Below, piece by piece: positions 1 through 8,528 of a stretch of 64,000 nt of DNA (positions are counted from its first letter, which is position 1; every line of letters begins with the position of its first letter). Under the pieces are notes generated by a model. That model saw only the letters and a list, made by a program, of their open reading frames with translations, was not told where the DNA came from and ran no database searches. Position numbers and translations under genes: made by a program. Origin of the DNA: Blautia glucerasea (lineage in GTDB: Bacteria; Bacillota; Clostridia; Lachnospirales; Lachnospiraceae); the NCBI RefSeq assembly GCF_020537505.1, contig NZ_JAJBMO010000004.1, forward strand, positions 173,929-237,928. The letters are read 5' to 3'.

Positions 1-73
1 AAATTAAGAAAGACTTGGTGCTTTCTACAGGTAATAATATACGAAACAATTGTGATAAAAGTGTGAAATACTT

Positions 74-103
74 TTGAAAAAATCGTGAAACAGTCTTTAC
101 TAT
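74..103 (+). promoter_or_regulatory. Putative sigma-A promoter of the Mrr-like gene
   Basis: TTGAAA at 74-79 and TACTAT at 98-103 are separated by 18 bp. Transcription would begin near 110, which is after the GTG at 108 and therefore favours the ATG at 153 as the start of the next gene. Both hexamers are imperfect, so this is tentative. Confidence 0.4.
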
Positions 104-152
104 TTTTGTGAAAAAGAACAAAAGACCAAATCTACATAAAGGATTTTACCAG

Positions 153-803
153 ATGAACGGACATAAATTTGAATACAAATGCGCCAGAATGCTGCGACGG
201 AAGGGCTTTCACCATGTAGAAGTCACAAAAAAAAGCGGCGACCAGGGCGTTGACATCATTGCTTATAAAAGATTTTCCAAATATGCAGTCCAGTGTAAAT
301 ATTATTCTTATCCGGTAGGGAATAAGGCGGTGCAGGAGGTCTATGCCGGCGGCAAATATTACGATTGTGACCGATGTATTGTTATGACCAACGGTACTTT
401 TACCAAGGCTGCAATCAGTGCGGCCAACAAGCTGGATGTGAAATTATGGGACAACTGCTCTATGTTAAAGAGCACCAGCCTGATTTTTGAAGCTATGCGA
501 GCCATGAATATTCTGGGGATTCTCTTTGGCTGCTATTTGTTAAGAAATGTTTTTCCCTTTTCTTCCGATGCTTATATGCAGTATTACCGGGAGCTTACCC
601 TGATTCTCGCCGGACTGCTGGGATGGCTTGGCTGGGGGAACTGGGCAGTAAGCGCTTTTACTGGAGCATTATACCTTTTTCTTGGATTTACCCAGACTGG
701 TGATACCATCCCCTCATTCCTGGTGGGTGGTATGAATCTTACCTTTCTGATACCGGCACTGATTTATTTTGTGCATGTATATTTGCTGAAACCGAAACCT
801 TGA
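153..803 (+). CDS. Membrane-anchored Mrr-type restriction endonuclease-like protein
   Basis: The first about 100 residues form an Mrr-catalytic (PD-(D/E)XK) domain: E7, D34 in GDQGVDII and Q47-x-K49 in VQCKYY match the E-D-QxK metal-binding set. The rest (about 115-216) is hydrophobic, with three or four likely membrane segments. Mrr-family enzymes cleave methylated or foreign DNA; here the nuclease would be held at the cytoplasmic face of the membrane. I chose ATG 153 over GTG 108 because AAAGGA at 138-143 sits 9 bases ahead of it and because Mrr domains usually begin with a similar MxGxxFE start. It stands alone next to spore-coat genes, with no methylase partner visible. The nuclease fold is fairly sure; a defence role is inference. 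Confidence 0.8.
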   Translation: MNGHKFEYKCARMLRRKGFHHVEVTKKSGDQGVDIIAYKRFSKYAVQCKYYSYPVGNKAVQEVYAGGKYYDCDRCIVMTNGTFTKAAISAANKLDVKLWDNCSMLKSTSLIFEAMRAMNILGILFGCYLLRNVFPFSSDAYMQYYRELTLILAGLLGWLGWGNWAVSAFTGALYLFLGFTQTGDTIPSFLVGGMNLTFLIPALIYFVHVYLLKPKP

Positions 804-824
804 TCTGAAGAAAATACAAATACT

Positions 825-858
825 TCTATAAACACATTTATATGTTTTTACATAAAAT
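825..858 (+). promoter_or_regulatory. Possible sigma-E-type promoter of the cotJ operon
   Basis: CATAAAAT at 851-858 resembles the mother-cell sigma-E -10 element (CATAnnnT), with an ATAAA-containing candidate -35 about 16 bp upstream. cotJ is sigma-E dependent in Bacillus subtilis, which makes this plausible, but the region is AT-rich and the match could be chance. Confidence 0.3.
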
Positions 859-896
859 AAAAAGAAAGCTTTGATAAAACCTGAAAGGATTTGTTT

Positions 897-1190
897 ATGG
901 AAAATTATCAGATGAACCGTTCGGGCTGCCGCCCTTATAATAGAACCTGTGGGATGATGAATTCCTGTAATTCTGCAATTTCCAGAGCACAAGACTGCCC
1001 TTGTTCCAAATCTGCTTCAGCAAACGCAGATAATATGTATGAACATTTGAAACACCTGACGCCAGCCATGGCCTATGCGCCATATCAGCAGTTTACTTCC
1101 GCCTATGACCTTGACTATGCCCTGTCTGTGGGCACTATTTTCCCACAGCTTTGCAAACCATTCTGTGGAAAGAGAGGTGTGTGCAGATGA
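897..1190 (+). CDS. cotJA: Spore coat associated protein CotJA
   Basis: About 97 residues. The C-terminal half carries the CotJA signature: an AYAPYQQF stretch followed by YALSVGTIFPQLCKPF, close to the AL-x-x-GT-x-FPxLxxPF pattern of the family. The N-terminal part is rich in Cys, Asn and Ser and is not conserved. ATG 897 is chosen over TTG 891 because GAAAGGA at 883-889 lies 7 bases before it. It is the first gene of cotJA-cotJB-cotJC and its stop overlaps the cotJB start (ATGA). CotJ proteins are made in the mother cell and incorporated in inner coat layers during sporulation. Confidence 0.88.
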   Translation: MENYQMNRSGCRPYNRTCGMMNSCNSAISRAQDCPCSKSASANADNMYEHLKHLTPAMAYAPYQQFTSAYDLDYALSVGTIFPQLCKPFCGKRGVCR

Positions 1191-1462
1191 TGAGGAATCA
1201 GATGTCCCCCAAATGCTGTCTCTTACAGCAGATCAATGAAGTTAGTTTCGCGGTCAACGATATGATCCTATATCTGGATACGCATCCAGAGGATGAAAAA
1301 GCATTGCGCTATTTTGCCGAGGCTTCAGACCGCCGCAACAAGTTGATGGCGGAATATGCCGAGAAATATGGTCCATTGACCATCGATGATGCAGCAGTAA
1401 GCAGCGAAAAATTATGGAACTGGTCCCAGCAGCCATTCCCATGGGAAAAGGAAGGAGCGTGA
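1187..1462 (+). CDS. cotJB: Spore coat protein CotJB
   Basis: About 91 residues. LLQQINEVSFAVNDMILYLDTHP followed by a helical segment and a C-terminal WNWSQQPFPWE matches the CotJB pattern, with the characteristic PWPWE-like tail. The start ATG at 1187 overlaps the cotJA stop and has GAGAGG just upstream at 1172-1177; an upstream ATG at 1151 lies inside cotJA without a comparable site. CotJB acts with CotJA and CotJC in coat assembly; its biochemical role is not established. Six bases separate it from cotJC, so translation is probably coupled. Confidence 0.88.
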   Translation: MMRNQMSPKCCLLQQINEVSFAVNDMILYLDTHPEDEKALRYFAEASDRRNKLMAEYAEKYGPLTIDDAAVSSEKLWNWSQQPFPWEKEGA

Positions 1463-1468
1463 CAGTTT

Positions 1469-2101
1469 ATGTGGAACTATGAAAAAAGATTGCAGTATCC
1501 CATCAATATCACAACACCGAATGCGAAGCTGGCACAGTTCATTTTAAGTCAATATGGCGGCCCCGACGGTGAGATCAGCGCAGCTATGCGTTATATCTCA
1601 CAGCGTTATACAATGCCAAACCGCGCATCTACTGCTGTATTAACAGATATAGCCACCGAAGAACTTTCTCACCTGGAAATGGTTTCCACTATGGTTCATC
1701 AGCTTACCCGTAACCTCACCATGGAGGAAATCGAGAATTCCGGGCTTGGATCATATTATATTGACCATACGGTCGGCGTGTGGCCACAGGCGGCAGGAGG
1801 AATTCCTTTTAATGCATGCGAATTCCAGAGTAAGGGGGATCCGGTCACGGATCTGTTTGAAGATCTTGCTGCCGAACAGAAGGCACGCTCCACTTACGAC
1901 AATATCCTCCGCGTAGTGCGGAATATCCCCGAAATTGCTGACCCGATCCGCTTCCTACGAGCAAGGGAAGTAGTACACTTCCAGCGTTTCGGTGAAGCTC
2001 TCCGTTCCATCCAGGAACAGTTGGATTCCAAGAACTTCTACGCCTTCAATCCAAGCTTTGATAATCCGTGCACTGCAGGCTGTGCACCGGAAGCAAGATA
2101 G
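1469..2101 (+). CDS. cotJC: CotJC, manganese-catalase-type spore coat protein
   Basis: The 210-residue protein belongs to the ferritin-like manganese catalase/CotJC family. Metal-ligand type motifs are visible: an ATEELSHLEM stretch near residue 70 and AREVVHFQRFGE near 165, each with the E-x-x-H arrangement of dinuclear Mn sites. The family usual length is about 190-210, so it is intact. GGAAGGAG just before the start is a strong ribosome binding site. As the last gene of the operon it could detoxify peroxide in the coat, though catalase activity of CotJC proteins is variable. A hairpin follows the stop. Confidence 0.9.
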   Translation: MWNYEKRLQYPINITTPNAKLAQFILSQYGGPDGEISAAMRYISQRYTMPNRASTAVLTDIATEELSHLEMVSTMVHQLTRNLTMEEIENSGLGSYYIDHTVGVWPQAAGGIPFNACEFQSKGDPVTDLFEDLAAEQKARSTYDNILRVVRNIPEIADPIRFLRAREVVHFQRFGEALRSIQEQLDSKNFYAFNPSFDNPCTAGCAPEAR

Positions 2102-2110
2102 CTATACACA

Positions 2111-2150
2111 GTATAGCACTGCCCAGCGATTGTACTAGGCGGTGCTATAC
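2111..2150. terminator. Convergent hairpin between cotJC and the radical SAM gene
   Basis: GTATAGCAC-T-GCC at 2111-2123 pairs with GGC-G-GTGCTATAC at 2138-2150, a 13-bp stem with a 14-base loop. It sits between two converging genes and overlaps the stop of the minus-strand gene. There is no clear T-tract on either side, so it may act as a bidirectional terminator or mRNA 3' stabiliser. Confidence 0.5.
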
Positions 2151-3047
2151 TCCCTCATAATCAAACGCCGGTATAAAGCTCTCCTTCGCGGTCTCCCCTT
2201 CCTGGAAGTAGCCGTTCCCGATTCCGAACTCTACAGCAGCGTTCAGGACTTTTTCGTACTCTCGCCAGGTTACTTTCCGGTTCAGTTCCGGATACTTTTC
2301 ATTTTTCCAGACAGGTGTAAACTGATTCATCACACTGATAAAAATATCCTCCCCATAAGTCTGGTGCAGATATTTCAACACCGCAATGGAATTTTTCGTG
2401 TGGCCTGGCAAAATAAGGTGGCGGACAATGGTTCCACGGCGGATATAGCCATCCTCCCCAAACTGACACGGTCCAGTCTGGCGTATCATTTCTGCGATTG
2501 CAGCCTGTGCTGCCCTGGGATAATCCTCTGCATGGGAAAAAGCAGCTGCCAGCTCAGGCTCCATATATTTCAGATCTGGCAGATATACATCCACATACCC
2601 CTCCAGCATACGGATTGTTTTCACATTCTCATAGCCACTGGAATTATATACCACCGGAAGCCCCAAACCTTTTCCCCTGGCCAGTTCCAGCGCACAAATA
2701 ATCTGCGGTACATAATGGGCCCCGGTAACCAGATTCAGATTCGCCGCCCCCTTTCCCTGCAATTCCAGGAAAATTTCGGCAAGCCGCTCCACTGTGATTT
2801 CTTTTCCTGAATCTCCAATGGCAATGTCCCGGTTCTGACAGAAGGAGCACCGAAGGCCACAGCCAGAGAAAAATACAGCTCCAGATCCTTTTTCCCCTGA
2901 GATACAGGGCTCCTCCCACATATGAAGAGCGGCACGGGCAGCCCTTATGGTGCTGTCCATGCCACAATATCCCTGCCTGCCTTCCAGACGGTTCACTTTA
3001 CAATTTCGGGGACATAAGGTGCAGTTTTTCAACAATTCCTCAAACAT
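2145..3047 (-). CDS. Radical SAM protein, PflX/COG1313 type (pyruvate formate-lyase activating enzyme-like)
   Basis: 300 residues. The radical SAM cluster motif C-x3-C-x2-C is present as CGLRCSFCQN near residue 65, and an N-terminal cysteine set (CTLCPRNC...GYC) resembles an accessory Fe-S site, as in COG1313 proteins. A FSGCGL segment and the LVTGAHYVPQI stretch also fit that group. It is not the canonical pflA: no glycyl-radical enzyme is adjacent. Its start lies 4 bp after the stop of the upstream solute-binding lipoprotein gene, so it is probably co-transcribed with the two-component system. AGGAG is present but 12 bases upstream. Substrate unknown. Confidence 0.8.
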   Translation of the reverse strand: MFEELLKNCTLCPRNCKVNRLEGRQGYCGMDSTIRAARAALHMWEEPCISGEKGSGAVFFSGCGLRCSFCQNRDIAIGDSGKEITVERLAEIFLELQGKGAANLNLVTGAHYVPQIICALELARGKGLGLPVVYNSSGYENVKTIRMLEGYVDVYLPDLKYMEPELAAAFSHAEDYPRAAQAAIAEMIRQTGPCQFGEDGYIRRGTIVRHLILPGHTKNSIAVLKYLHQTYGEDIFISVMNQFTPVWKNEKYPELNRKVTWREYEKVLNAAVEFGIGNGYFQEGETAKESFIPAFDYEGV

Positions 3048-3051
3048 AAAA

Positions 3052-4899
3052 TCACGAATTCTCCTCTCTGATCTTCTGTGTCAGTTCCTGTCCTCCCTGC
3101 TCATACCACTCTTCCACAAAGGTATCAAAATAATCCATAGACTGCTCCCCCATGATCATCTGGATAAAAGCATTCTTCTCCAAAGTTGCCAGCATATTCG
3201 GGATCTCCCCATCAGAGTCCACCAGATACTGGCGCCGCACCGGATTATAGTGACCATCTACCAGCACGCCCACTGCGGAAATCCTGGACTTATACGCCGC
3301 CCAGTCCTCCACGGTAACATTTTCCCCACTCAGGTACTTCATGCAGGCGTCGTAATAAGACTTCTCCAGAGCACTTAAATTACTCTCCTTCTGTTTGCCG
3401 GACATCACCCTTCGGATATCCTTGGTTACATTATAAATTGCCTCATTATAATCCACATTAATTACCAGCGGTCTGGCTGTTGGATCTACATTCAGGGCAA
3501 AATAACTGTTGATCTCGTCCGCATTCTCCACATCATCAAAACGGCTGTAATCAAATAGCACACTGATGATCTTCATCACGATTTCCGGATGCTCGTAGCC
3601 TTTTCGAACCACCACATACTTGTTATCCCGAAAAGAAGCATACACATTATCCTTTTCCTGATAATCAGCTGTGAGATAATATGGCTCCCAGTCTGCTTCC
3701 GGATCATTCTCGATCTCGTCCATAAGCGGATTGTTCGGTGCCCACCAAAGTCCGAAAAACGCCCCGCATTTTCCTTCCACCACCAGGTCACGGAGATTAT
3801 TCTGTGCACGCAGGGCAAAATTCTGATCCAGAATTCCCCTTTCATACAGCTCCCGTAAATAAGCAACTGCCGACCTGGTTTCCTCTGTCAGGGAACCGTA
3901 AACAATCTCCCCATTTTCATCCTTGATCCATCTTCTCGGGTAGGAATAAAATTTCTCAAAAACAGGCTCTACCGAATAATTCTGACTGGTAGTAGACACA
4001 AAATTGGTATCACACACAAGTCCTACAGGATCTTCCCCATCTTCAGCTCCCATCCGGTTCTCCTGAAAGGCCTGGATGATATCCATAGCCTCTTCCAGAG
4101 TCTCCGGCTCAGAAAGTCCCAGCTGATCCATCCAGTCCTTCCGCAGCCACAAAAGGCAGGGTCCATGGTCGATCACTGCCTCCGGAAGCGCCATCAGCCT
4201 GCCATCGAAGGTTCCTGCACCAAGAAGCTGGGGACCATAGCTGTTGTACATGGCCTTGATTCTCGGAGAGGTACAGTTTGCATAAACATCAGTCAGATCC
4301 TCCACCATATCATTTTCCACAAGAATATTCAAAGTCTCCCGATCCGAAACCACCAGTACATCTGGCAAAGTGTGATCGTTTACCAGCACATTCACATACT
4401 CGTCATAACGATCCTCCCGCTCCATATAGGCATTTTCATTCTGCACATTCAGAATCTCCTTCACATATCTGGTATAAGCGCTGTCTTCGTAGGTATTTCC
4501 TGCTGGAAGATTGGAATTATTGGCACCGCTCATCTGTCCCAAAGTATAGGTCACAAGCTCCGGGTACTTTCCATACGGAGTTGTGGAAGCCTTTTTCCAC
4601 AATCCGCTATCTGTAGAATTATCCGTCTGGGATTCTTCCGTTTCTGTACTTTTCCCTGCATCAGTTCTGTTTTCTGCTGTCTTTTCCGTCTCATCGCCTG
4701 CAATGCCTGTGTCAGCTGCATTGATTCCGGAATCACTGCTTAATGTCTCAGAAGACTTATTATCTGCCTCTTCATATTCCACACCAGCTGTCTCTTTCCC
4801 CATACTTCCAGCTGCGCTGTCACAGCCTGTCAATGAACCAGACGAAATCACCATGGAAAAAGTCAGTCCCAATACAAGAATTCTATTTTTTTTCTTCAC
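3052..4899 (-). CDS. Lipoprotein extracellular solute-binding protein linked to a two-component system
   Basis: 615 residues from the GTG at 4899. This start gives a proper signal peptide (KKKNRILVLGLTFSMVIS) ending in lipobox LTGC, and AAAGGTGG lies 5 bases upstream; the longer reading frame to 4998 lies inside the kinase gene. An acidic Ser/Thr/Glu-rich linker follows the lipid anchor (residues about 25-105), then a large periplasmic-type binding fold of the LplA/YtcQ kind, with a FFGLWWAPNNPLMDE segment. It overlaps the kinase 3' end by 17 bp. No permeases are encoded beside it, so it may feed ligand to a distant transporter or present it to the sensor kinase (inference). Confidence 0.85.
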   Translation of the reverse strand: MKKKNRILVLGLTFSMVISSGSLTGCDSAAGSMGKETAGVEYEEADNKSSETLSSDSGINAADTGIAGDETEKTAENRTDAGKSTETEESQTDNSTDSGLWKKASTTPYGKYPELVTYTLGQMSGANNSNLPAGNTYEDSAYTRYVKEILNVQNENAYMEREDRYDEYVNVLVNDHTLPDVLVVSDRETLNILVENDMVEDLTDVYANCTSPRIKAMYNSYGPQLLGAGTFDGRLMALPEAVIDHGPCLLWLRKDWMDQLGLSEPETLEEAMDIIQAFQENRMGAEDGEDPVGLVCDTNFVSTTSQNYSVEPVFEKFYSYPRRWIKDENGEIVYGSLTEETRSAVAYLRELYERGILDQNFALRAQNNLRDLVVEGKCGAFFGLWWAPNNPLMDEIENDPEADWEPYYLTADYQEKDNVYASFRDNKYVVVRKGYEHPEIVMKIISVLFDYSRFDDVENADEINSYFALNVDPTARPLVINVDYNEAIYNVTKDIRRVMSGKQKESNLSALEKSYYDACMKYLSGENVTVEDWAAYKSRISAVGVLVDGHYNPVRRQYLVDSDGEIPNMLATLEKNAFIQMIMGEQSMDYFDTFVEEWYEQGGQELTQKIREENS

Positions 4900-6703
4900 T
4901 TTTTCCACCTTTCTTTCCTGTTGCGTCCCCTGAGGCTCCTTCCGGGTCCTGCAAAAACTTTTTCGCAGAAAACTCTCCGGCTGCCACAGCCTCTTCATCC
5001 GCTTTTTCTCTTGGAATTCTCATTTCTACCCTGGTTCCTTGATCAATCTGGCTAAACACCTTGATTCCATACTCCATCCCATAAAGAAGCTGCATTCTGT
5101 CATTGACATTTTTAAGACCATATCCGGAAGCCTTGTAAGTCACCAGCTTATCTGCCTCTTCCTGTTCCATTCCTGGTCCGTTATCCTCCACAGCAAGAAG
5201 CACATCCTCACCGTCCTTTACCAAAAACAATCTCAGAATCTTCTCTCCTTCTTCTTTCATGTCCAGTCCATGCTCCAGGGCATTCTCCACTACCGGCTGC
5301 AGTAGCAGTTTGGGCACAATATCTCCTTTCACTTCTGGATCAATGTCCCAGATCACCTGAAAATCATTGTCATGCATGACAAGCTGGATATCCAGATACG
5401 CCTTAATATTCTGAATACAGTTGTCCACGGTAACCATGTCCTGCCCCTTACTTAAAGCAGTCCGGTAAAACATGGATAAGGACAACGTAACCTTACTGAT
5501 TTCCCTCTGGTTGCTCCGAATAGCCATCCAATTGATAACAGATAGGGAATTATACAGGAAATGTGGGTTGATCTGGGCAGTCAGTGCCTTCAGTTCAAAC
5601 TCCTTCAGCGCGATCTTATTCTCATAAACCTCATGGATCAGACGGTTGATCTCATCCATCATCCTTCGGAAGCTGCGCACCAGAAGACCGATTTCATCCC
5701 CGGCATCGCTGTCCACCGTAACCATACGGCTGCCCTGGTTCACCTGGTTCATGTTGTCTGTGAGCTCCTCGATTTTTCTGGTAAAAATCCTGGAAAAAGA
5801 AAGTCCCAGTGCCAGAATAATAGCTACACAGGCCGCAATCAGTGGGATCTCGCTGACCAGGATTCCTGACACAGAGCTGTCCACTGCTGATTGCAGCTTA
5901 TACAGATAAAAAATCCATCCACAAGCCGCGTTCTTCCGGTTTACAAAAGCATAATCTCTCTGCCTAGACTCCAGAAATTCCCTGGAGACAGCCTCTCCCG
6001 AATCCTTTTCTTCCTTTTTGCCCAGCATTTCCTTCTGAAACAGCACATTTCCTCCTTTATCCAGGATCATTCCCCCGGATTCTTCGGAGATAATATTCTC
6101 AAAAGGCTGAAAAATCTTATTATAATCCAGTGTAATACAAAGAACCGCTGTCTGCTCTTTTCCATGGTAGATCCGTCTTACAGCTGCAATTTCCGGCTTT
6201 TCCTTATCTACCACCCACTGTACAGACACATCCTCCGCCAGCTCGTCATACCACCATTCCTTATCCACCTCAGACAAAGGCACAAGTGTATACTCATGGC
6301 GAACCTTAATACTGTCCGCAAACAGCTGGATCTGTGTAATGGCATCATGATAGGCTTTTGGCACAGACAAAAGAGGATCCGCAACTTCCGTATACTTCTT
6401 ATAAGCGTAATAATTATCCATATTTTTCTCTGCAATCAACTCCTCAATATCCGGGGAATAAGTGAGATAATTCAGAAGACTGGAAAAAACCTCGATCTGA
6501 CTGTCGATTCCCTCTCCGGTCTGCTCAAGGATGGAAGACATATCCTCCATCTCTTTTTCCCGGAGCAGACTGCTCATGCGGCCGTGACTGTACCACACAA
6601 GCAGGATCATCGGAACCAGGCTGGCTGTCACAAGAAGAATGGTCAGCTTGTGACGATATTTCATATTCTTAAATTTATTCTTTATGGCTGCCGGTATTCT
6701 CAT
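4883..6703 (-). CDS. YesM-family sensor histidine kinase
   Basis: About 606 residues from ATG 6703 (GTG at 6712 is an alternative). Order: cytoplasmic tail, membrane segment near 20-40 (LTILLVTASLVPMILLVW), extracellular sensor region of about 230 residues, second membrane segment (IPLIAACVAIILALGLSF), HAMP linker, His_kinase domain with the phospho-acceptor in INPHFLYNSLSVINWM, and a C-terminal ATPase with DNGPGM and GYGLKNVNDRM. This layout is typical of kinases that sense carbohydrates with AraC-type regulators. Its start overlaps the upstream regulator gene by 29 bp and its end overlaps the lipoprotein gene. Because the cognate regulator is frameshifted, signalling may be broken in this strain. 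Confidence 0.9.
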   Translation of the reverse strand: MRIPAAIKNKFKNMKYRHKLTILLVTASLVPMILLVWYSHGRMSSLLREKEMEDMSSILEQTGEGIDSQIEVFSSLLNYLTYSPDIEELIAEKNMDNYYAYKKYTEVADPLLSVPKAYHDAITQIQLFADSIKVRHEYTLVPLSEVDKEWWYDELAEDVSVQWVVDKEKPEIAAVRRIYHGKEQTAVLCITLDYNKIFQPFENIISEESGGMILDKGGNVLFQKEMLGKKEEKDSGEAVSREFLESRQRDYAFVNRKNAACGWIFYLYKLQSAVDSSVSGILVSEIPLIAACVAIILALGLSFSRIFTRKIEELTDNMNQVNQGSRMVTVDSDAGDEIGLLVRSFRRMMDEINRLIHEVYENKIALKEFELKALTAQINPHFLYNSLSVINWMAIRSNQREISKVTLSLSMFYRTALSKGQDMVTVDNCIQNIKAYLDIQLVMHDNDFQVIWDIDPEVKGDIVPKLLLQPVVENALEHGLDMKEEGEKILRLFLVKDGEDVLLAVEDNGPGMEQEEADKLVTYKASGYGLKNVNDRMQLLYGMEYGIKVFSQIDQGTRVEMRIPREKADEEAVAAGEFSAKKFLQDPEGASGDATGKKGGKSEEKK

Positions 6704-8223
6704 CCTCTTCACCGGTTCCTTTCCGGTAGGACTCCGGGCTGCTTCCGTAATACTCCCTGAAACTTCTGCAGAAATAAGAAACATTCGGGATTCCTACCTG
6801 TTCACTGACTTGTGCCACCTTCATATTGGAGCTGCACAAAAGCTCCCTCGCCTTCTCCATGCGGACCACACGGATAAAACGGTTCAGGTTCATGCCAGTC
6901 TCTTTTTTGAAAATAAAGCTGAGATAACCAGAGGACAGGTACACCTTCTCCGCCAAAGTCTCAAGACTTAAATCCTCCGCATAATGCTGATAAATATAAT
7001 TCTTTACAGAAGCCACCTCGTCTCTGGAACTACTCATGGAACGCTCCAGGAACTCCTCATACTCCTTAATATTCTCCTGGGTAATTGCTAGGATCTGTTT
7101 CAGATTCGTACAGCCATAGAGCCTCTCCACCTCATGGTCCAGCTTCCGTTCCTCAGAGAACTGGTTCTCCTGGAAAAGCTCCTGGATCACATTGGAAAAA
7201 ACAAATTTCACGTACATGGCAGAGAAACGGGTATCATTCTCATATTTCTTCACCAGACACTCAAAATGCTTCTTCAGCTGCTCCACATCTTTGCGGGAAA
7301 TGTCTTCGGAAATCTTCTCCATCAGACGGGAATCCTGCGTCTCCGCATTCACCGGCTGGCTGTCAGAGGCCTCATTATTAAATACATGCACATCTGGATG
7401 ATAAAATTTCTCCTCCATGGTCTGCTCCAGCTGGGACATGATTTTAGGCAGCGCCTCATGCCCTTCAAACTGACTGCTCACTGCAAGATGAAAACTTGCA
7501 GAGTAATTCTGCTTCAAAAGGTCATATAAATGCTTGGCAACCAGCTGATAATCGCAATACACATCCGAAAAAAACAACACAGACTGTCTGGTATTCAGAT
7601 TCAGGTAAAAGAAATTCCGGTGCAATCCCTGCATCAGTTCCTCATCAATATTATCTGGAACATTGTCAAAAAATGCTTTATCTGATTCGATGAGAATCGC
7701 ACAGTGCCATTGCTCCCAGTTAGATTCATCCAAAATCTCCCCAGCCTTTTTCAACACTTCTTCATTTCCAGAATACAGGTAAGTCTGAAGAAAATACTGA
7801 AGAAGGAAATTCTTCCCCTTCTCTTCCTTCTGCTTCTGAGATCGGATACTTTGGAGCTCTGCTTTTACTTTCACGATAGTTTTTTTTATGGAAGGTATCC
7901 GGATCAACCGGCTTCAGCACATAATCATTCACTCCATAGTGCATGGCTTCCTGGGCAAAAGCAAAATCACTATATCCACTAAAAATTACGATTGGAAGAT
8001 TGGGATACTCTTCTCTGGCCTTTCCAGCCAGCTCCAGACCGTCCATATGAGGCATTTTTATGTCTGTTAAAAGAAAATCAATTTCTTTACTTCGCAATAC
8101 ATTCAGTGCCTGCCTGCCATTGGCAGCCTCATGGATCTCGTATTCTCCCTCTTCCTGTGCCAGAAGGAATTTAATTCCCTCCCGCTCAATTTTCTCATCG
8201 TCTGTTATCAAAACTCTGTACAT
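6675..8223 (-). pseudogene. Frameshifted YesN/AraC-type response regulator
   Basis: Two overlapping reading frames make up one gene. The 5' part (8223 down to about 7887) encodes a receiver domain starting MYRVLITDDEKIEREG, with phospho-acceptor D in LLTDIKMPHMDG and the K of YVLKPVD. The 3' part (down to 6675) carries a central region and a C-terminal AraC double helix-turn-helix (SLETLAEKVYLSSGYLSFIF ... VGIPNVSYFCRSF). The frames meet at a run of eight A (T8 on the plus strand, 7880-7887); seven A would join them as ...DTFHKKTIVKVKAEL. The start ATG at 8223 has GGAG 8 bases upstream. The break could be a real mutation, a sequencing indel, or tolerated by transcriptional slippage. Confidence 0.85.
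7880..7887 (-). other. A8 homopolymer at the frameshift
   Basis: Eight consecutive A on the coding strand at the junction of receiver and effector parts of the response regulator. Removing one base restores a single uninterrupted product of about 515 residues. Runs of this length are prone to replication and RNA polymerase slippage and to sequencing error. Confidence 0.9.
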
Positions 8224-8342
8224 ATTGGGACTCCGATCTTTTATTATATTTAATACCAGGACATCTCTTCCAACTATCATTTATGTCCGTCTGTCAGAAA
8301 AAGTCAAAATCTCATACCGCCTGTTGCTTCTGTCTCATTTTT

Positions 8343-8369
8343 GTTACTGGTCACGGAGTGAACAGTAAC
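8343..8369. repeat. Dispersed GTTACTG...CAGTAAC palindrome, copy 1
   Basis: GTTACTGgTCAC and GTGAaCAGTAAC form a near-perfect inverted repeat around CGGA. Related palindromes occur at 21505, 37757 and 46817, all between genes. It lies upstream of the regulator gene. The 8224-8528 interval otherwise holds only a weak hairpin and the regulator promoter region. Confidence 0.7.
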
Positions 8370-8409
8370 TATTTTTCTGTCTGGCGCACATGAGGTCTTA
8401 TATAAAGAT

Positions 8410-8447
8410 AAAGATAGCCCCTCGCATTTCTGCAAAGAACTATCTTT
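8410..8447 (-). terminator. Hairpin downstream of the sugar ABC operon
   Basis: AAAGATAG at 8410-8417 pairs with CTATCTTT at 8440-8447 around a 22-base loop; on the minus strand it is followed by a T/A-rich stretch. It is the only candidate terminator between the second permease (ending 8529) and the regulator gene. The stem is AT-rich and the loop long, so confidence is limited. Confidence 0.45.
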
Positions 8448-8528
8448 ATTTTAACATCCAGGTATCATATTGAAAAGGGAATAATCTCCAAATTTCTCAG
8501 GTAAAAACCGTTCTTTTACCCAAAGGAA

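Noticed and set aside
7880..7887. Programmed -1 ribosomal frameshift at the A8 run
   Set aside because: Joining the halves requires removal of one base (+1 or -2 shift), not -1, so the usual A-AAA-AAA mechanism does not fit; transcriptional slippage or mutation remains possible.
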